Shown: piece after piece, positions 54,101 to 61,629 of the stretch
How the letters are laid out: each line of letters begins with the position of its first letter
Numbering within the stretch: position 1 is the stretch's first letter
Source: Bacteroides sp. GM023
GTDB taxonomy: Bacteria; Bacteroidota; Bacteroidia; Bacteroidales; Bacteroidaceae
NCBI RefSeq assembly: GCF_014750685.1
Contig: NZ_JAAXGE010000005.1
Coordinates: 372,001-436,000, forward strand
Direction: 5' to 3'
DNA length: 64,000 bases
The notes under the pieces: generated by a model
The model's input: the letters and a program-made list of their open reading frames with translations, nothing else
Database searches by the model: none
Told to the model about the DNA's origin: nothing
Made by a program: the position numbers and the translations under genes

Positions 54101-54251
54101 TCGGTTCACCCTCTGCATTGACGATTCGTCCTTTCAGGACTTTCGCGTCTTGCGCCCATCCATTGCCCAGCATGAGAACTGCGGCTGCGGTGAGGAGGAT
54201 TCTCTTGAATCCTTTCTGTATATTTTTAAAATTCATCGTATGCATATTCAT
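51102..54251 (-). CDS. SusC-like TonB-dependent transporter (pair 2), atypical plug start
   Basis: 1049 aa from the first ATG; an inner Met at 54236 (MNFKNIQKGFKRIL) gives the signal peptide a more usual start. After cleavage near GNGWAQ, a carboxypeptidase-like domain (about 38-115), plug (IYGMRGANGVVLVTTKRG) and beta-barrel follow, ending in SFTFGVNIGF, the usual aromatic C-terminus. Between the CPD and plug the canonical TonB box, present in the other SusC here as EVVVVGYG, is replaced by EYAHTTPLPFTRKQKKFVTES. Function otherwise as an oligosaccharide importer. Confidence 0.93.
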   Translation of the reverse strand: MNMHTMNFKNIQKGFKRILLTAAAVLMLGNGWAQDAKVLKGRIVNAEGEPIAGAVVNVAEASRIALSDKDGYFTLKNVKPADELYVSSVGYLPTTAIADFEENFKIVMEADLDEYAHTTPLPFTRKQKKFVTESTSIVTGDELEKHPVTVLQNAFTSTVTGVETYEAQSEPGWSETAMYIRGIRTMNASARSPLIIVDNVERDLSFLDAYPIESITILKDAAATAIYGMRGANGVVLVTTKRGEAGKTKINFTQEVGFQTSAGIPESQNSYNYALSRNQARYLDGLSPEFSDEDLEYYRRVCNGEQLEGMAKYKYFNTNWHDTMLRDAAPQYRTNLSVSGGNARARYYVSFSYLRQEGLFDTKWTEWNDGYSTQEVLNRYNLRSNIDIDVNKFLNVSMDLGGRIDNISQPGIDVWNLFTWGAGENLPVYPIFCPNGEFFMPTSSDSKNGAAQIAGRGVEQNRRRNLYTTVTATGNLDSLVPGLKAKMTFSFDSYETFQKTQQADVNVYYYNYMANVNDPSEYTYQRMRTYKALPNATTSPRDYYYNINMNGGLAYEHTFGKHAVNAQAFIRTYQNVVRGQESSNRYLSYNAQATYVYNNRYILSGNISRMGSDNYAEGERFGTFPGGSAGWVLSEESWLKDSFVKLLKLRASYGRSGQAVTGVNRYPYQGTFTEGGGYNFGTSQSYTEGVYESTAGNKNIKWEISDMANFGVDFDLWNKKIYGSVDFFKEWRSNILVSRSTVPSIFGVNAPQDSYGKAETKGFEVTLGHSNRIGDFEYYIDGMLTFNTNKITEMDELTPDYAYQARTGNRIDQSQLLIWKQWASNPDLIPESYEDAVANPQKYPWNAAGKYKLGNAVFQDTNGDRKIDSYDKVPTGYTNIPELIPTIRLGFSWKGFDARAVLTAYLNRTVPCRENMDYGFGWGGTSTHEITNTWGYYTDDPTDPRNINAKYPRLSTSFSDLDRNYPYNESTIWVVNGDFLSLRNVEVGYSLPTQLISKINMTKCRIYFSGYNLCNWSHLPKDFDPENPTNYIWAYPKTRSFTFGVNIGF

Positions 54252-54255
54252 TCAG

Positions 54256-56031
54256 TTAATTAGTCCAACCTGGATTGTTTTCGATATTTGTTTTCCATAC
54301 TTCTCCTTCCGGTATCGGATAGAGATACATCTTTTCTGTAAATACCCGGGTTTGGGCTACTTTACGTGTATAGACAAACTTTCCGTTTTCCTTGGTAATA
54401 TCCATTCCGTAGATTGGACGTGCCAGTGCTTTTTCTGCTACGTTCCAACGGCGTACATCCCAGGCACGATGATCTTCAAATGCAAGTTCTATAGTGCGTT
54501 CCTTGCGGATGAAGTTCCGACGTTCCGCAAGAGTTTGAAGATCACTTCGTTCTATCAGTTTAGCAGTCATTCCTGCACGGTCGCGGAGAGGTTGAATTAT
54601 ATTCAGTACATCTGCGCGTGAACCACCAGCTTCATTCAGAGCTTCTGCATAGTTCAATACTATTTCCGCATAACGGATAATGATCCAGTTGCGATAATTA
54701 CTTCCGGTATGATTATTATTCAGGATAACTTCCGGAATATACTTGCGTACATAATATCCGGTCGGTGTAGCATTCGCATTTCCTTGCGGATTATCCCGTT
54801 GTCCTTTCAGTACATTAATCACGCCATTTCCCCAATTTACACCATTATACAAGATACTTGCTGACAGGCGCGGATCACGGTTACTATACGGATCATTACT
54901 TTTATAACCACTGGCACTATTGATAGCCGGAGTTTCAGTTCCATTGTAAACCGGTGCGCCGGTTTCGTCATAATTGCTGAAAGGAGACTGGCCGTTTGCC
55001 ATATCGTACATATCCACCAGGTTTTGTGACGGGCATAATCCTCCGTTACCACCTTCACCAACAGGAGTATCATTATAAATAGCCGCCCAACCTGCGACTA
55101 CATCGTTGCGCCAAAAGATTGTTTCATTGTTTTTCTCATCATGCGCATTTTTCAGGATTGCATTGGTATAGCAGGTTTTCGAATCCGTATCAGCCGTGTA
55201 CAGGCCATAAAGCGTTCCGTAATCCGTAATAAAACTTTGGGCTGCGTCGGCGGCTTGTTGCCAGGTGATACCCGATTCACTTTTAAAACGGTCGCTTGCC
55301 ATATATAGCATGATACGGGAATACAGGGCACGTGCCATTGGTTGGCTGATACGTCCAGGATTACCGGATTCGGCAGAGGTTGCCTTATCCATCAATCCTT
55401 CTTCGCAGTCCTTCAATTCTTCCAATATAAAATCTACCACATATTCTTTTACCGTAGGGCGGGTTGTGTAATTGCTTAACAGGTCACCATCCGGATCTAG
55501 AACATCTAAAACTAAAGGTATGGGGCCATAGCGTAGAAACATTTCCCAATAGAAATAAGCACGGAGAAAGTGAGCTTCCGCTTTATATTGTTTCACATAA
55601 GTGGTATGTGCTTCGTCCGAATCGTCTGTTGCTTTAGGCACATCGTCGATTCTCTTTAATAACATATTACATTTACGGATACCCCGATAAAAATGTTCCC
55701 AAGTACCAGTCAGTTCTGCGGCGGCTCCGGTTGCGTAGTAGTTGCCAATATTAAAACTGGTGCGGGTACCACCGCTGGCATAACTGGTTTCGGCAAGGTC
55801 GGTAGCGGCATCCATCCAGGAGTTATTAATGCGGCATGCTCCGTGACGCAAGAAATTGTATGTGTCGAAATGGAACTCGCGTGTAGTAGTCCATTGACTG
55901 AATACTTCTTCCTCGGTCAGCTCGTTACTAGGTTGTTTGTCCAGGAATCCTCCGAATACGTCTTCACAGGAAGTGAAGGAGATTCCAGCTGTTGCCAACC
56001 AAAACGCTGTATATATGATTGTCTTTTTCAT
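54256..56031 (-). CDS. SusD-like glycan-binding lipoprotein (pair 1)
   Basis: 591 aa. Lipobox FTSC (Cys about 22). SusD family scaffold: FYRGIRKCNMLLKRIDD, AEAHFLRAYFYWEMFLRYGPIPLV and, near the C-terminus, FIRKERTIELAFEDHRAWDVRRW. Paired with the SusC immediately upstream (12 nt) and ends 4 nt before the second SusC. Sequence differs enough from the other SusD to suggest a different binding preference, but both are arabinan candidates. Confidence 0.93.
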   Translation of the reverse strand: MKKTIIYTAFWLATAGISFTSCEDVFGGFLDKQPSNELTEEEVFSQWTTTREFHFDTYNFLRHGACRINNSWMDAATDLAETSYASGGTRTSFNIGNYYATGAAAELTGTWEHFYRGIRKCNMLLKRIDDVPKATDDSDEAHTTYVKQYKAEAHFLRAYFYWEMFLRYGPIPLVLDVLDPDGDLLSNYTTRPTVKEYVVDFILEELKDCEEGLMDKATSAESGNPGRISQPMARALYSRIMLYMASDRFKSESGITWQQAADAAQSFITDYGTLYGLYTADTDSKTCYTNAILKNAHDEKNNETIFWRNDVVAGWAAIYNDTPVGEGGNGGLCPSQNLVDMYDMANGQSPFSNYDETGAPVYNGTETPAINSASGYKSNDPYSNRDPRLSASILYNGVNWGNGVINVLKGQRDNPQGNANATPTGYYVRKYIPEVILNNNHTGSNYRNWIIIRYAEIVLNYAEALNEAGGSRADVLNIIQPLRDRAGMTAKLIERSDLQTLAERRNFIRKERTIELAFEDHRAWDVRRWNVAEKALARPIYGMDITKENGKFVYTRKVAQTRVFTEKMYLYPIPEGEVWKTNIENNPGWTN

Positions 56032-56043
56032 GTTTTATATCTG

Positions 56044-59000
56044 TTAGAATTTAACGTTTACACCAAAGTTTACAGTCTTCATAATCGGATAGCGGTTGGA
56101 ACCTTCACTTTCCGGGTCGCAAAGCCCATCCAGTTTATCCCAGGTCACGAGATTATTCGCGTTTACATAAATGCGACATTCATTCATTGCTACTTTTTTG
56201 ATCCACTTAGCCGGGAGAGAGTAGCTGAATTCAATATTCTTCAGACGCAGGAAATTACCGTTTTTCAGGAAGAATGAATTTTTTCGTTGGTTATGGTCGC
56301 CGTAGCTGTCATAGTGAAGTAGCGGATATTTCGCATTACTTAAATTATAGGCTTCCGATTGGTTAGGATTCCAACGATCCATGTGATGCTCTTTCACTTT
56401 TCCACCATTGACAAAGGCAAACATGGCTTCTGCATCATAGTATCTGGAAACATGATCTACTCCCTGGAACATAATATTGAATCCGAAACCTTTATATTCG
56501 CATCCTAAAGAGAGTGCATAAGTGTTTTCGGGGACATCACTATAACCGATGAATGTCTCGTCACGACTGTCTATAAATCCGTCACCGTTCATATCACGGT
56601 ATTTCAAGTCACCTACCTGTACATTTCCAAAAGTAGAGACAGGAAAATCAGGATTACTTAAATCAGCTTCCGTAACGAATCCGTCGCAAACCAAACCGAA
56701 ATATTGGTTGATAGGATGACCTTCCTGTTTGCGATAATCCGTTTTAGTAGATGGCTCATCCATGTTCCGGATTTCATTACGAGCGTGTGAGAAGGTAAGG
56801 CTTGCATTGTAGGTGAAGTCTTTTCCTATATGATTGGCATGTTTCAGTTCTATTTCAAAACCTTTATTGTGAGTTTCTCCCAAGTTACCTGCGGCCATAT
56901 TCACACCTACCCATTGCGGACGGGTCAGATAAGGAGTCAGGATATCATTTCTCTTTTCATAGAATACGTCGATATTACCATTCAGCAGTCCGTTCCATAA
57001 ACCAAATTCCAGTCCCAGATTATATTTGTGGGCACGTTCCCAGGTTACTGCATAGTTGGGGTACTGGCTTTCATAAATACCAGTATATCCGGTTGTTCCG
57101 AAGTGATAGTCATTAGCTACCTGTGTCCAGACAGCTTGATATAAGAAACGTTGTTTCACACCGTTTACTTTATATACATCATTACCTACTTCACCATAAG
57201 ATGCACGGATTTTCAAATTATTCAACCAGTCTTCGGTACCTTTCATAAAAGCTTCGTTACTGATTCTCCATCCCGCCGAGAAAGAAGGGAAGAATCCGAA
57301 ACGTTTTCCACGCATGAAGTTCTCCGAACCGTTGTATCCGAAGTTTACTTCTGCCAGATAACGGTCGTCGTAGCCATAAGTGGCACGGCCTACCAATCCT
57401 TGATAACGTTCGGCAAGGTCTGCCTGATAACGATAATCATTCTGATTGTACAATGCCATAGCTGTAATGTCGTGTTTACCGAATTTACGTGCCCAGTTCA
57501 GTTGGAACTCCATATAGAGTTTGTAAGTAGTGGTCTGGTCGTTGCCGAGGTAGGCAAGTTCGGTATCCGTATTAAACTGCGTGTAGGCATCTATAGAATT
57601 ATAATTAGTACGGTCGTTCAGTTCGTAAGTTGCAAAATTGGCATTGAATGCACGCATATAGTACGCATCGTAGTCGAAGGATACCATACCTTTTGCAGCC
57701 AATCCTTTAGTCAGCCAATCCATTTTATAATTCACAATGAAGTTTGTTTCATTGATGGTATTCGTTGAGCGGTAGAAGCCTGCTTTGGCGAAACGTGCCA
57801 CAATGTTGTTCTGATACTGGGAACTACCACTGTACAATGTCTTTTGGTCTTCACCTTCGCCTACTGTGTAGGATACGGGGAACAACCACCCCGGTGTATG
57901 ATTCATTTCATAAAATGCCTGACTGTAAGTTCCATCTCTTGTTTCATTGGAGTTCGGTCCTCTACGCTCTTCAAAACGGGTTCCGAAGTTGACAGAGAGC
58001 GTCAGGTCTTGGGTCATCAGAAAATCAAGGTTGGCACGGAAAGCGAAACGCTTGAAACTGGAGTTCGATTTATTTCCATATTCATCCAGACTGAAGTTCT
58101 TGTACAATCCCTGCTGATTGTAATATTCGGCAGAAGTAAAGTAGCGCATACGTTTCGTTCCGCCTTGCACATTGACATTATAACGTTGGGCAGGCGCACT
58201 GCTACGCAAAACTGTATCATACCAGTCTACATTCGGGTAGAGTAGGGCATCAATGCCGCTTAGTTGCCCGGCGGAAGATCTTTTATACATTTCAATATCC
58301 GAAGCGGAATATTGAGATGGCAGCCCGTCATTGGCCAATGCTTCTTCCAGCAGTACGACTGAATTATAGGAATCCAGGTAAGTATCCTGTCGGGTAGGAG
58401 ACTGTATCTGCCAGTTGGCAGTCAGGCTGACGGTCGGTTTCTGTTCTCTACCACGCTTGGTCGTAATCAACATAACACCGTTTGCGCCACGCACACCATA
58501 GACAGCCGTGGCAGAAGCATCCTTTAATGTAGAGATAGATTCGATGTCATCCGGGGCAATTTGTGAGAATTCACGTTCCACACCATCTACCAGAATCAGC
58601 GGCTGGTTATCTCCGGCAAAAGAAGCACGTCCACGGATATAGATTTTCATATCATCAGAACCCGGAGCACCGGAAGTCTGTGACGTAATCACACCCGAAA
58701 TTTTACCGGCAATAGCTTGTGAAATATTGGCTGCCGGAGATTTCAGGAGTTCTTTAGAAGAAACCTGTGAAATAGCGCCTACCACACTTTCCTTTTTCTG
58801 CGCGCCGTAACCTACTACTACGACCTCGTCCAACACTTCCGTATCTTCATCCATGGTCACATTCAGTTTCGTTCTGTTGCCGACAGGAATTTCCTGTGTC
58901 TTATAGCCGATGTAGCTGATTTGCAGTACAGCTTTCGGTCCGACTGTCAGTTTAAAGTTACCGTCGAAGTCGGTAATTGTTCCGTTCGAAGTTCCTTTTT

Positions 59001-59172
59001 CGAGTATGCTTGCACCGATGGCTGCTTCGCCTTTGGTATCGACTACCCGTCCGGTGATTTGCTTGTTCTGCGCATACGTCCATTGGCTGAATGTTATGAG
59101 GCAGACTATCAGTAGCAGCCGGGAAAAGATATTTCCCGGGGCTGCTTGTTGATTAAGTTTATAATTCTTCAT
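56044..59172 (-). CDS. SusC-like TonB-dependent transporter (pair 1)
   Basis: 1042 aa. Signal peptide (ends FSQWTYAQ), carboxypeptidase-like domain (ITGRVVDTKGEAAIGASI..), TonB box EVVVVGYG, plug (AVYGVRGANGVMLITTKRGRE) and large barrel ending in VNFGVNVKF. It imports oligosaccharides into the periplasm using TonB energy. 19 nt after the LamG lipoprotein gene in the same unit. Confidence 0.95.
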   Translation of the reverse strand: MKNYKLNQQAAPGNIFSRLLLIVCLITFSQWTYAQNKQITGRVVDTKGEAAIGASILEKGTSNGTITDFDGNFKLTVGPKAVLQISYIGYKTQEIPVGNRTKLNVTMDEDTEVLDEVVVVGYGAQKKESVVGAISQVSSKELLKSPAANISQAIAGKISGVITSQTSGAPGSDDMKIYIRGRASFAGDNQPLILVDGVEREFSQIAPDDIESISTLKDASATAVYGVRGANGVMLITTKRGREQKPTVSLTANWQIQSPTRQDTYLDSYNSVVLLEEALANDGLPSQYSASDIEMYKRSSAGQLSGIDALLYPNVDWYDTVLRSSAPAQRYNVNVQGGTKRMRYFTSAEYYNQQGLYKNFSLDEYGNKSNSSFKRFAFRANLDFLMTQDLTLSVNFGTRFEERRGPNSNETRDGTYSQAFYEMNHTPGWLFPVSYTVGEGEDQKTLYSGSSQYQNNIVARFAKAGFYRSTNTINETNFIVNYKMDWLTKGLAAKGMVSFDYDAYYMRAFNANFATYELNDRTNYNSIDAYTQFNTDTELAYLGNDQTTTYKLYMEFQLNWARKFGKHDITAMALYNQNDYRYQADLAERYQGLVGRATYGYDDRYLAEVNFGYNGSENFMRGKRFGFFPSFSAGWRISNEAFMKGTEDWLNNLKIRASYGEVGNDVYKVNGVKQRFLYQAVWTQVANDYHFGTTGYTGIYESQYPNYAVTWERAHKYNLGLEFGLWNGLLNGNIDVFYEKRNDILTPYLTRPQWVGVNMAAGNLGETHNKGFEIELKHANHIGKDFTYNASLTFSHARNEIRNMDEPSTKTDYRKQEGHPINQYFGLVCDGFVTEADLSNPDFPVSTFGNVQVGDLKYRDMNGDGFIDSRDETFIGYSDVPENTYALSLGCEYKGFGFNIMFQGVDHVSRYYDAEAMFAFVNGGKVKEHHMDRWNPNQSEAYNLSNAKYPLLHYDSYGDHNQRKNSFFLKNGNFLRLKNIEFSYSLPAKWIKKVAMNECRIYVNANNLVTWDKLDGLCDPESEGSNRYPIMKTVNFGVNVKF

Positions 59173-59191
59173 GTATGTTAAACTTAAGGGT

Positions 59192-61501
59192 TTAATTCTT
59201 TTTCTTTTTCATAATGGACTGAATCTCTTCGAGAGATAGCGCCTTGTTATAGATAGCGATGTCATCGAACATGAATCCGGGGTCCGGATCTCCCCATGTC
59301 CAGGCTTGATTTCCTCCTAATGAGATATACTTTAGCTCCGCGCCGTTGGTGAATATTCCGGATATGGTATTCCCGTCGCCGCTGCCTGTCACTTTCCATG
59401 AATTAGCTATCTCGCCATCGAAATAGATCTTGCAGGTAGTCGTTGTTAAAACTGCTGTATAAAGATGCCACTCATGGTCTTTCAGCCAGTCCTCCTCACA
59501 AACGATTCCATCTGCTGCATATTCCGGACAATACACTGTGTTAACTCCTTTCTCATTTTGTGCGGCGGCGAAGTCCGTCCATCCGGCACAGTTGATTTGT
59601 GCAAGTCCGCGTGCTTGAAGAATGAACATGGGCCATAGATTTTCAGATCCGGCTGAAGGTTCATTACCATAAGCGGTAAATAAAGGAGAATATCGATAGT
59701 CTTCAGATGTTCCGGCGTTCTTTGCATTTACCCATACGCTGATACTCACTTCCTGTGATTCGACAGAATGAGAAAGAACATCTTGAGGTAATCTCAGATA
59801 ATTAGTACCTTTGGCACCGGCCACGTTTTGGAATATTTTCCCGAATCCTTTGTCTTCTACAGAAGCTATTTTCCCGGAACCTATGATTTGCGCGTCACCG
59901 GTTCCTTCTTCAAATGTATTAATATAGATAGGAGTGGTGAGAACTAATGTCTTATCCTCAATAATTTGTTTAATCTGTTCCTGAGACAATTCTCTATCAT
60001 AGATTGCAAAGTCGTCGAACATGAATCCCGGGTCCGGATCGCCCCAGTCGAATGCTTGGTTACCCCCTAGTGTGATATATTTGTAATTGGCACCGTTGAT
60101 AAATGCGCCTTCAATTACATTGTTATCTCCGGTTCCTGCCACTTGCCATTCGTTTTTCAGTTCGCCATCCATATATATTTTGGCAGAAGTAGCGGTCAGA
60201 GTTACTGTATAATAATGCCACAGGTGATCTGCCAACCAGTCGGTGGCATCGTGATATAACGCATTGGTTCCATTTACATTCTGCGTATCATCAAAGTTGC
60301 ACCATCCTGCGTTGTTCAATTGCAATGTACCTCTGACGTACAATGCGAACATGGGCCAGTTGTCTATATTATCAGTTCCTGCAATGCCGGGTGCTTGTCC
60401 ATGTGCACTGAATAATGGAGACCACATATAAGTAGATGATATTCCTGCTTCTTTCGCATTCACCCACATACCGATAGACATTTCTTTTGTTTCTGCGGAG
60501 TGTGACATAACATCTTCCGGGAGTAGTAAGTAATTCTGGCGTTTTCCACCCGGCACATTCTTGAACACGGTTCCGAAGGCATTGTTAGTGTCGGTGATGA
60601 AGCTACCGCCACCTATAATCTGCAATCCGTCGCTAGTCTCAAATGTCGCTTTATAGACGGGGTTCGGCACAGATACTCCGCCACTGATATTCGGTCCTTG
60701 TGCATCACTATCACTGAATGTATTTGTCCAAATCTTCAAATCATCGTAATAAGCTTCGGCAGTTTCCGTGTCCGAACCGTATCCCATATATATATAGGTA
60801 GCAGATGATAGTAAATCGACCATGTTAGCATAGTCGAAATCTCCTACAGTGACAGCTCTTGATTTACCGGAATTGATGCTGGCGTGATTGTTGGTATCAT
60901 ACTTCTTGGAGCCGTCAATATAAATGGCATATCCTTTTTCTGTAAATGTCAGAGCGACATAATGCCATGTGCCGAAAGGCATCGCATTTGTAATGCTGAC
61001 ATCCGGGTCATTGACATCAAGATAACCTCCTGTGCCCGTATAACTTAAGAAAGCATTTGCTGTGAAATACAGCTTGTTTGTTCCATCACTGAAAGAGATC
61101 AGTGCGCCTGTGTTATCCGTTTTGGTCGTTTTTACGTAGAAACTAAAAGAGACTCCGGTTTGGATATCTGCTCCGATCAGTGGGTTCGGTATACGGAGAT
61201 ATCCGCCATTGGCATGCATCACTCCGCCTTCTCTTTCATCATCCTGTACAATTTCAGGCTTATCCTGTCCTGTACTATAAGCGAAACCTTCACCTGTTAT
61301 AGGTGTTTCGCCTTCAGCAGCAGTAGAGTTGAAGTCTTCGTCAAATGTAAATTCTGCTATTAACTTTGCGGAAGTATCCGGCTTTTCCGGGAATTTCTGA
61401 TTTCCTGCGGGTGGATCTGCTTCGCCCCAGTCCTGACAAGAACTCATACAGAGAATGGTAAGAATTGCCATAAATAGTAACGGCCATTTCCTTGTCTTCA
61501 T
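59192..61501 (-). CDS. Surface lipoprotein with three LamG-like domains (SGBP candidate)
   Basis: 769 aa from the ATG at 61501; 20 residues of an upstream frame are unlike a signal peptide. Lipobox MSSC (Cys about 22) then QDWGEADPP. Three concanavalin/LamG-like domains follow, the last two close copies of each other (each with HSxExxEMSIGMWVNAK- or VSISVWVNAK-type start and a GDPDPGFMFDDFAIY- or GFMFDDIAIY-type end). Such domains bind glycans. As the first gene after the operator and promoter, it is a candidate surface glycan-binding protein for arabinan. It may also be an enzyme, but no catalytic motif was seen. Confidence 0.85.
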   Translation of the reverse strand: MKTRKWPLLFMAILTILCMSSCQDWGEADPPAGNQKFPEKPDTSAKLIAEFTFDEDFNSTAAEGETPITGEGFAYSTGQDKPEIVQDDEREGGVMHANGGYLRIPNPLIGADIQTGVSFSFYVKTTKTDNTGALISFSDGTNKLYFTANAFLSYTGTGGYLDVNDPDVSITNAMPFGTWHYVALTFTEKGYAIYIDGSKKYDTNNHASINSGKSRAVTVGDFDYANMVDLLSSATYIYMGYGSDTETAEAYYDDLKIWTNTFSDSDAQGPNISGGVSVPNPVYKATFETSDGLQIIGGGSFITDTNNAFGTVFKNVPGGKRQNYLLLPEDVMSHSAETKEMSIGMWVNAKEAGISSTYMWSPLFSAHGQAPGIAGTDNIDNWPMFALYVRGTLQLNNAGWCNFDDTQNVNGTNALYHDATDWLADHLWHYYTVTLTATSAKIYMDGELKNEWQVAGTGDNNVIEGAFINGANYKYITLGGNQAFDWGDPDPGFMFDDFAIYDRELSQEQIKQIIEDKTLVLTTPIYINTFEEGTGDAQIIGSGKIASVEDKGFGKIFQNVAGAKGTNYLRLPQDVLSHSVESQEVSISVWVNAKNAGTSEDYRYSPLFTAYGNEPSAGSENLWPMFILQARGLAQINCAGWTDFAAAQNEKGVNTVYCPEYAADGIVCEEDWLKDHEWHLYTAVLTTTTCKIYFDGEIANSWKVTGSGDGNTISGIFTNGAELKYISLGGNQAWTWGDPDPGFMFDDIAIYNKALSLEEIQSIMKKKKN

Positions 61502-61550
61502 AGATATTGATATTAATGGTTCAACAATAATTTTACTCGTTGTAATGATG

Positions 61551-61558
61551 CAAAAATA
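61551..61558 (-). promoter_or_regulatory. Predicted -7 element of the arabinan locus
   Basis: Minus strand TATTTTTG fits TAnnTTTG, 50 nt before the start codon. It lies in the loop of an 11-bp inverted repeat (61534-61544, 61557-61567, TACTCGTTGTA and complement). No TTTG at -33, so it probably needs the activator whose sites lie just upstream. Confidence 0.5.
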
Positions 61559-61577
61559 CAACGAGTAGATGTATGTC

Positions 61578-61612
61578 AGGTGGACAAATGAATTTTCGAG
61601 GTGGATAAATGA
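61578..61612. promoter_or_regulatory. Direct repeats, candidate binding site of the hybrid regulator
   Basis: AGGTGGACAAATGA (61578-61591) and AGGTGGATAAATGA (61599-61612) are direct repeats with one mismatch, 21 bp start to start, two helical turns. They sit about 20-55 bp upstream of the predicted -7 element and right after the regulator gene, the typical place for HTCS dimers. Confidence 0.6.
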
Positions 61613-61629
61613 CTATATGAGTGTGTTTT

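Noticed and set aside
54046..54621. Long plus-strand open frames inside SusC, SusD, transketolase and araA (for example 54046-54621 and 7548-8195)
   Set aside because: They are shadows opposite strongly supported minus-strand genes and contain no domains.
61502..61561. N-terminal extension of the LamG lipoprotein
   Set aside because: It passes through the predicted promoter element and its inverted repeat and would disrupt the lipoprotein signal peptide that begins at 61501.
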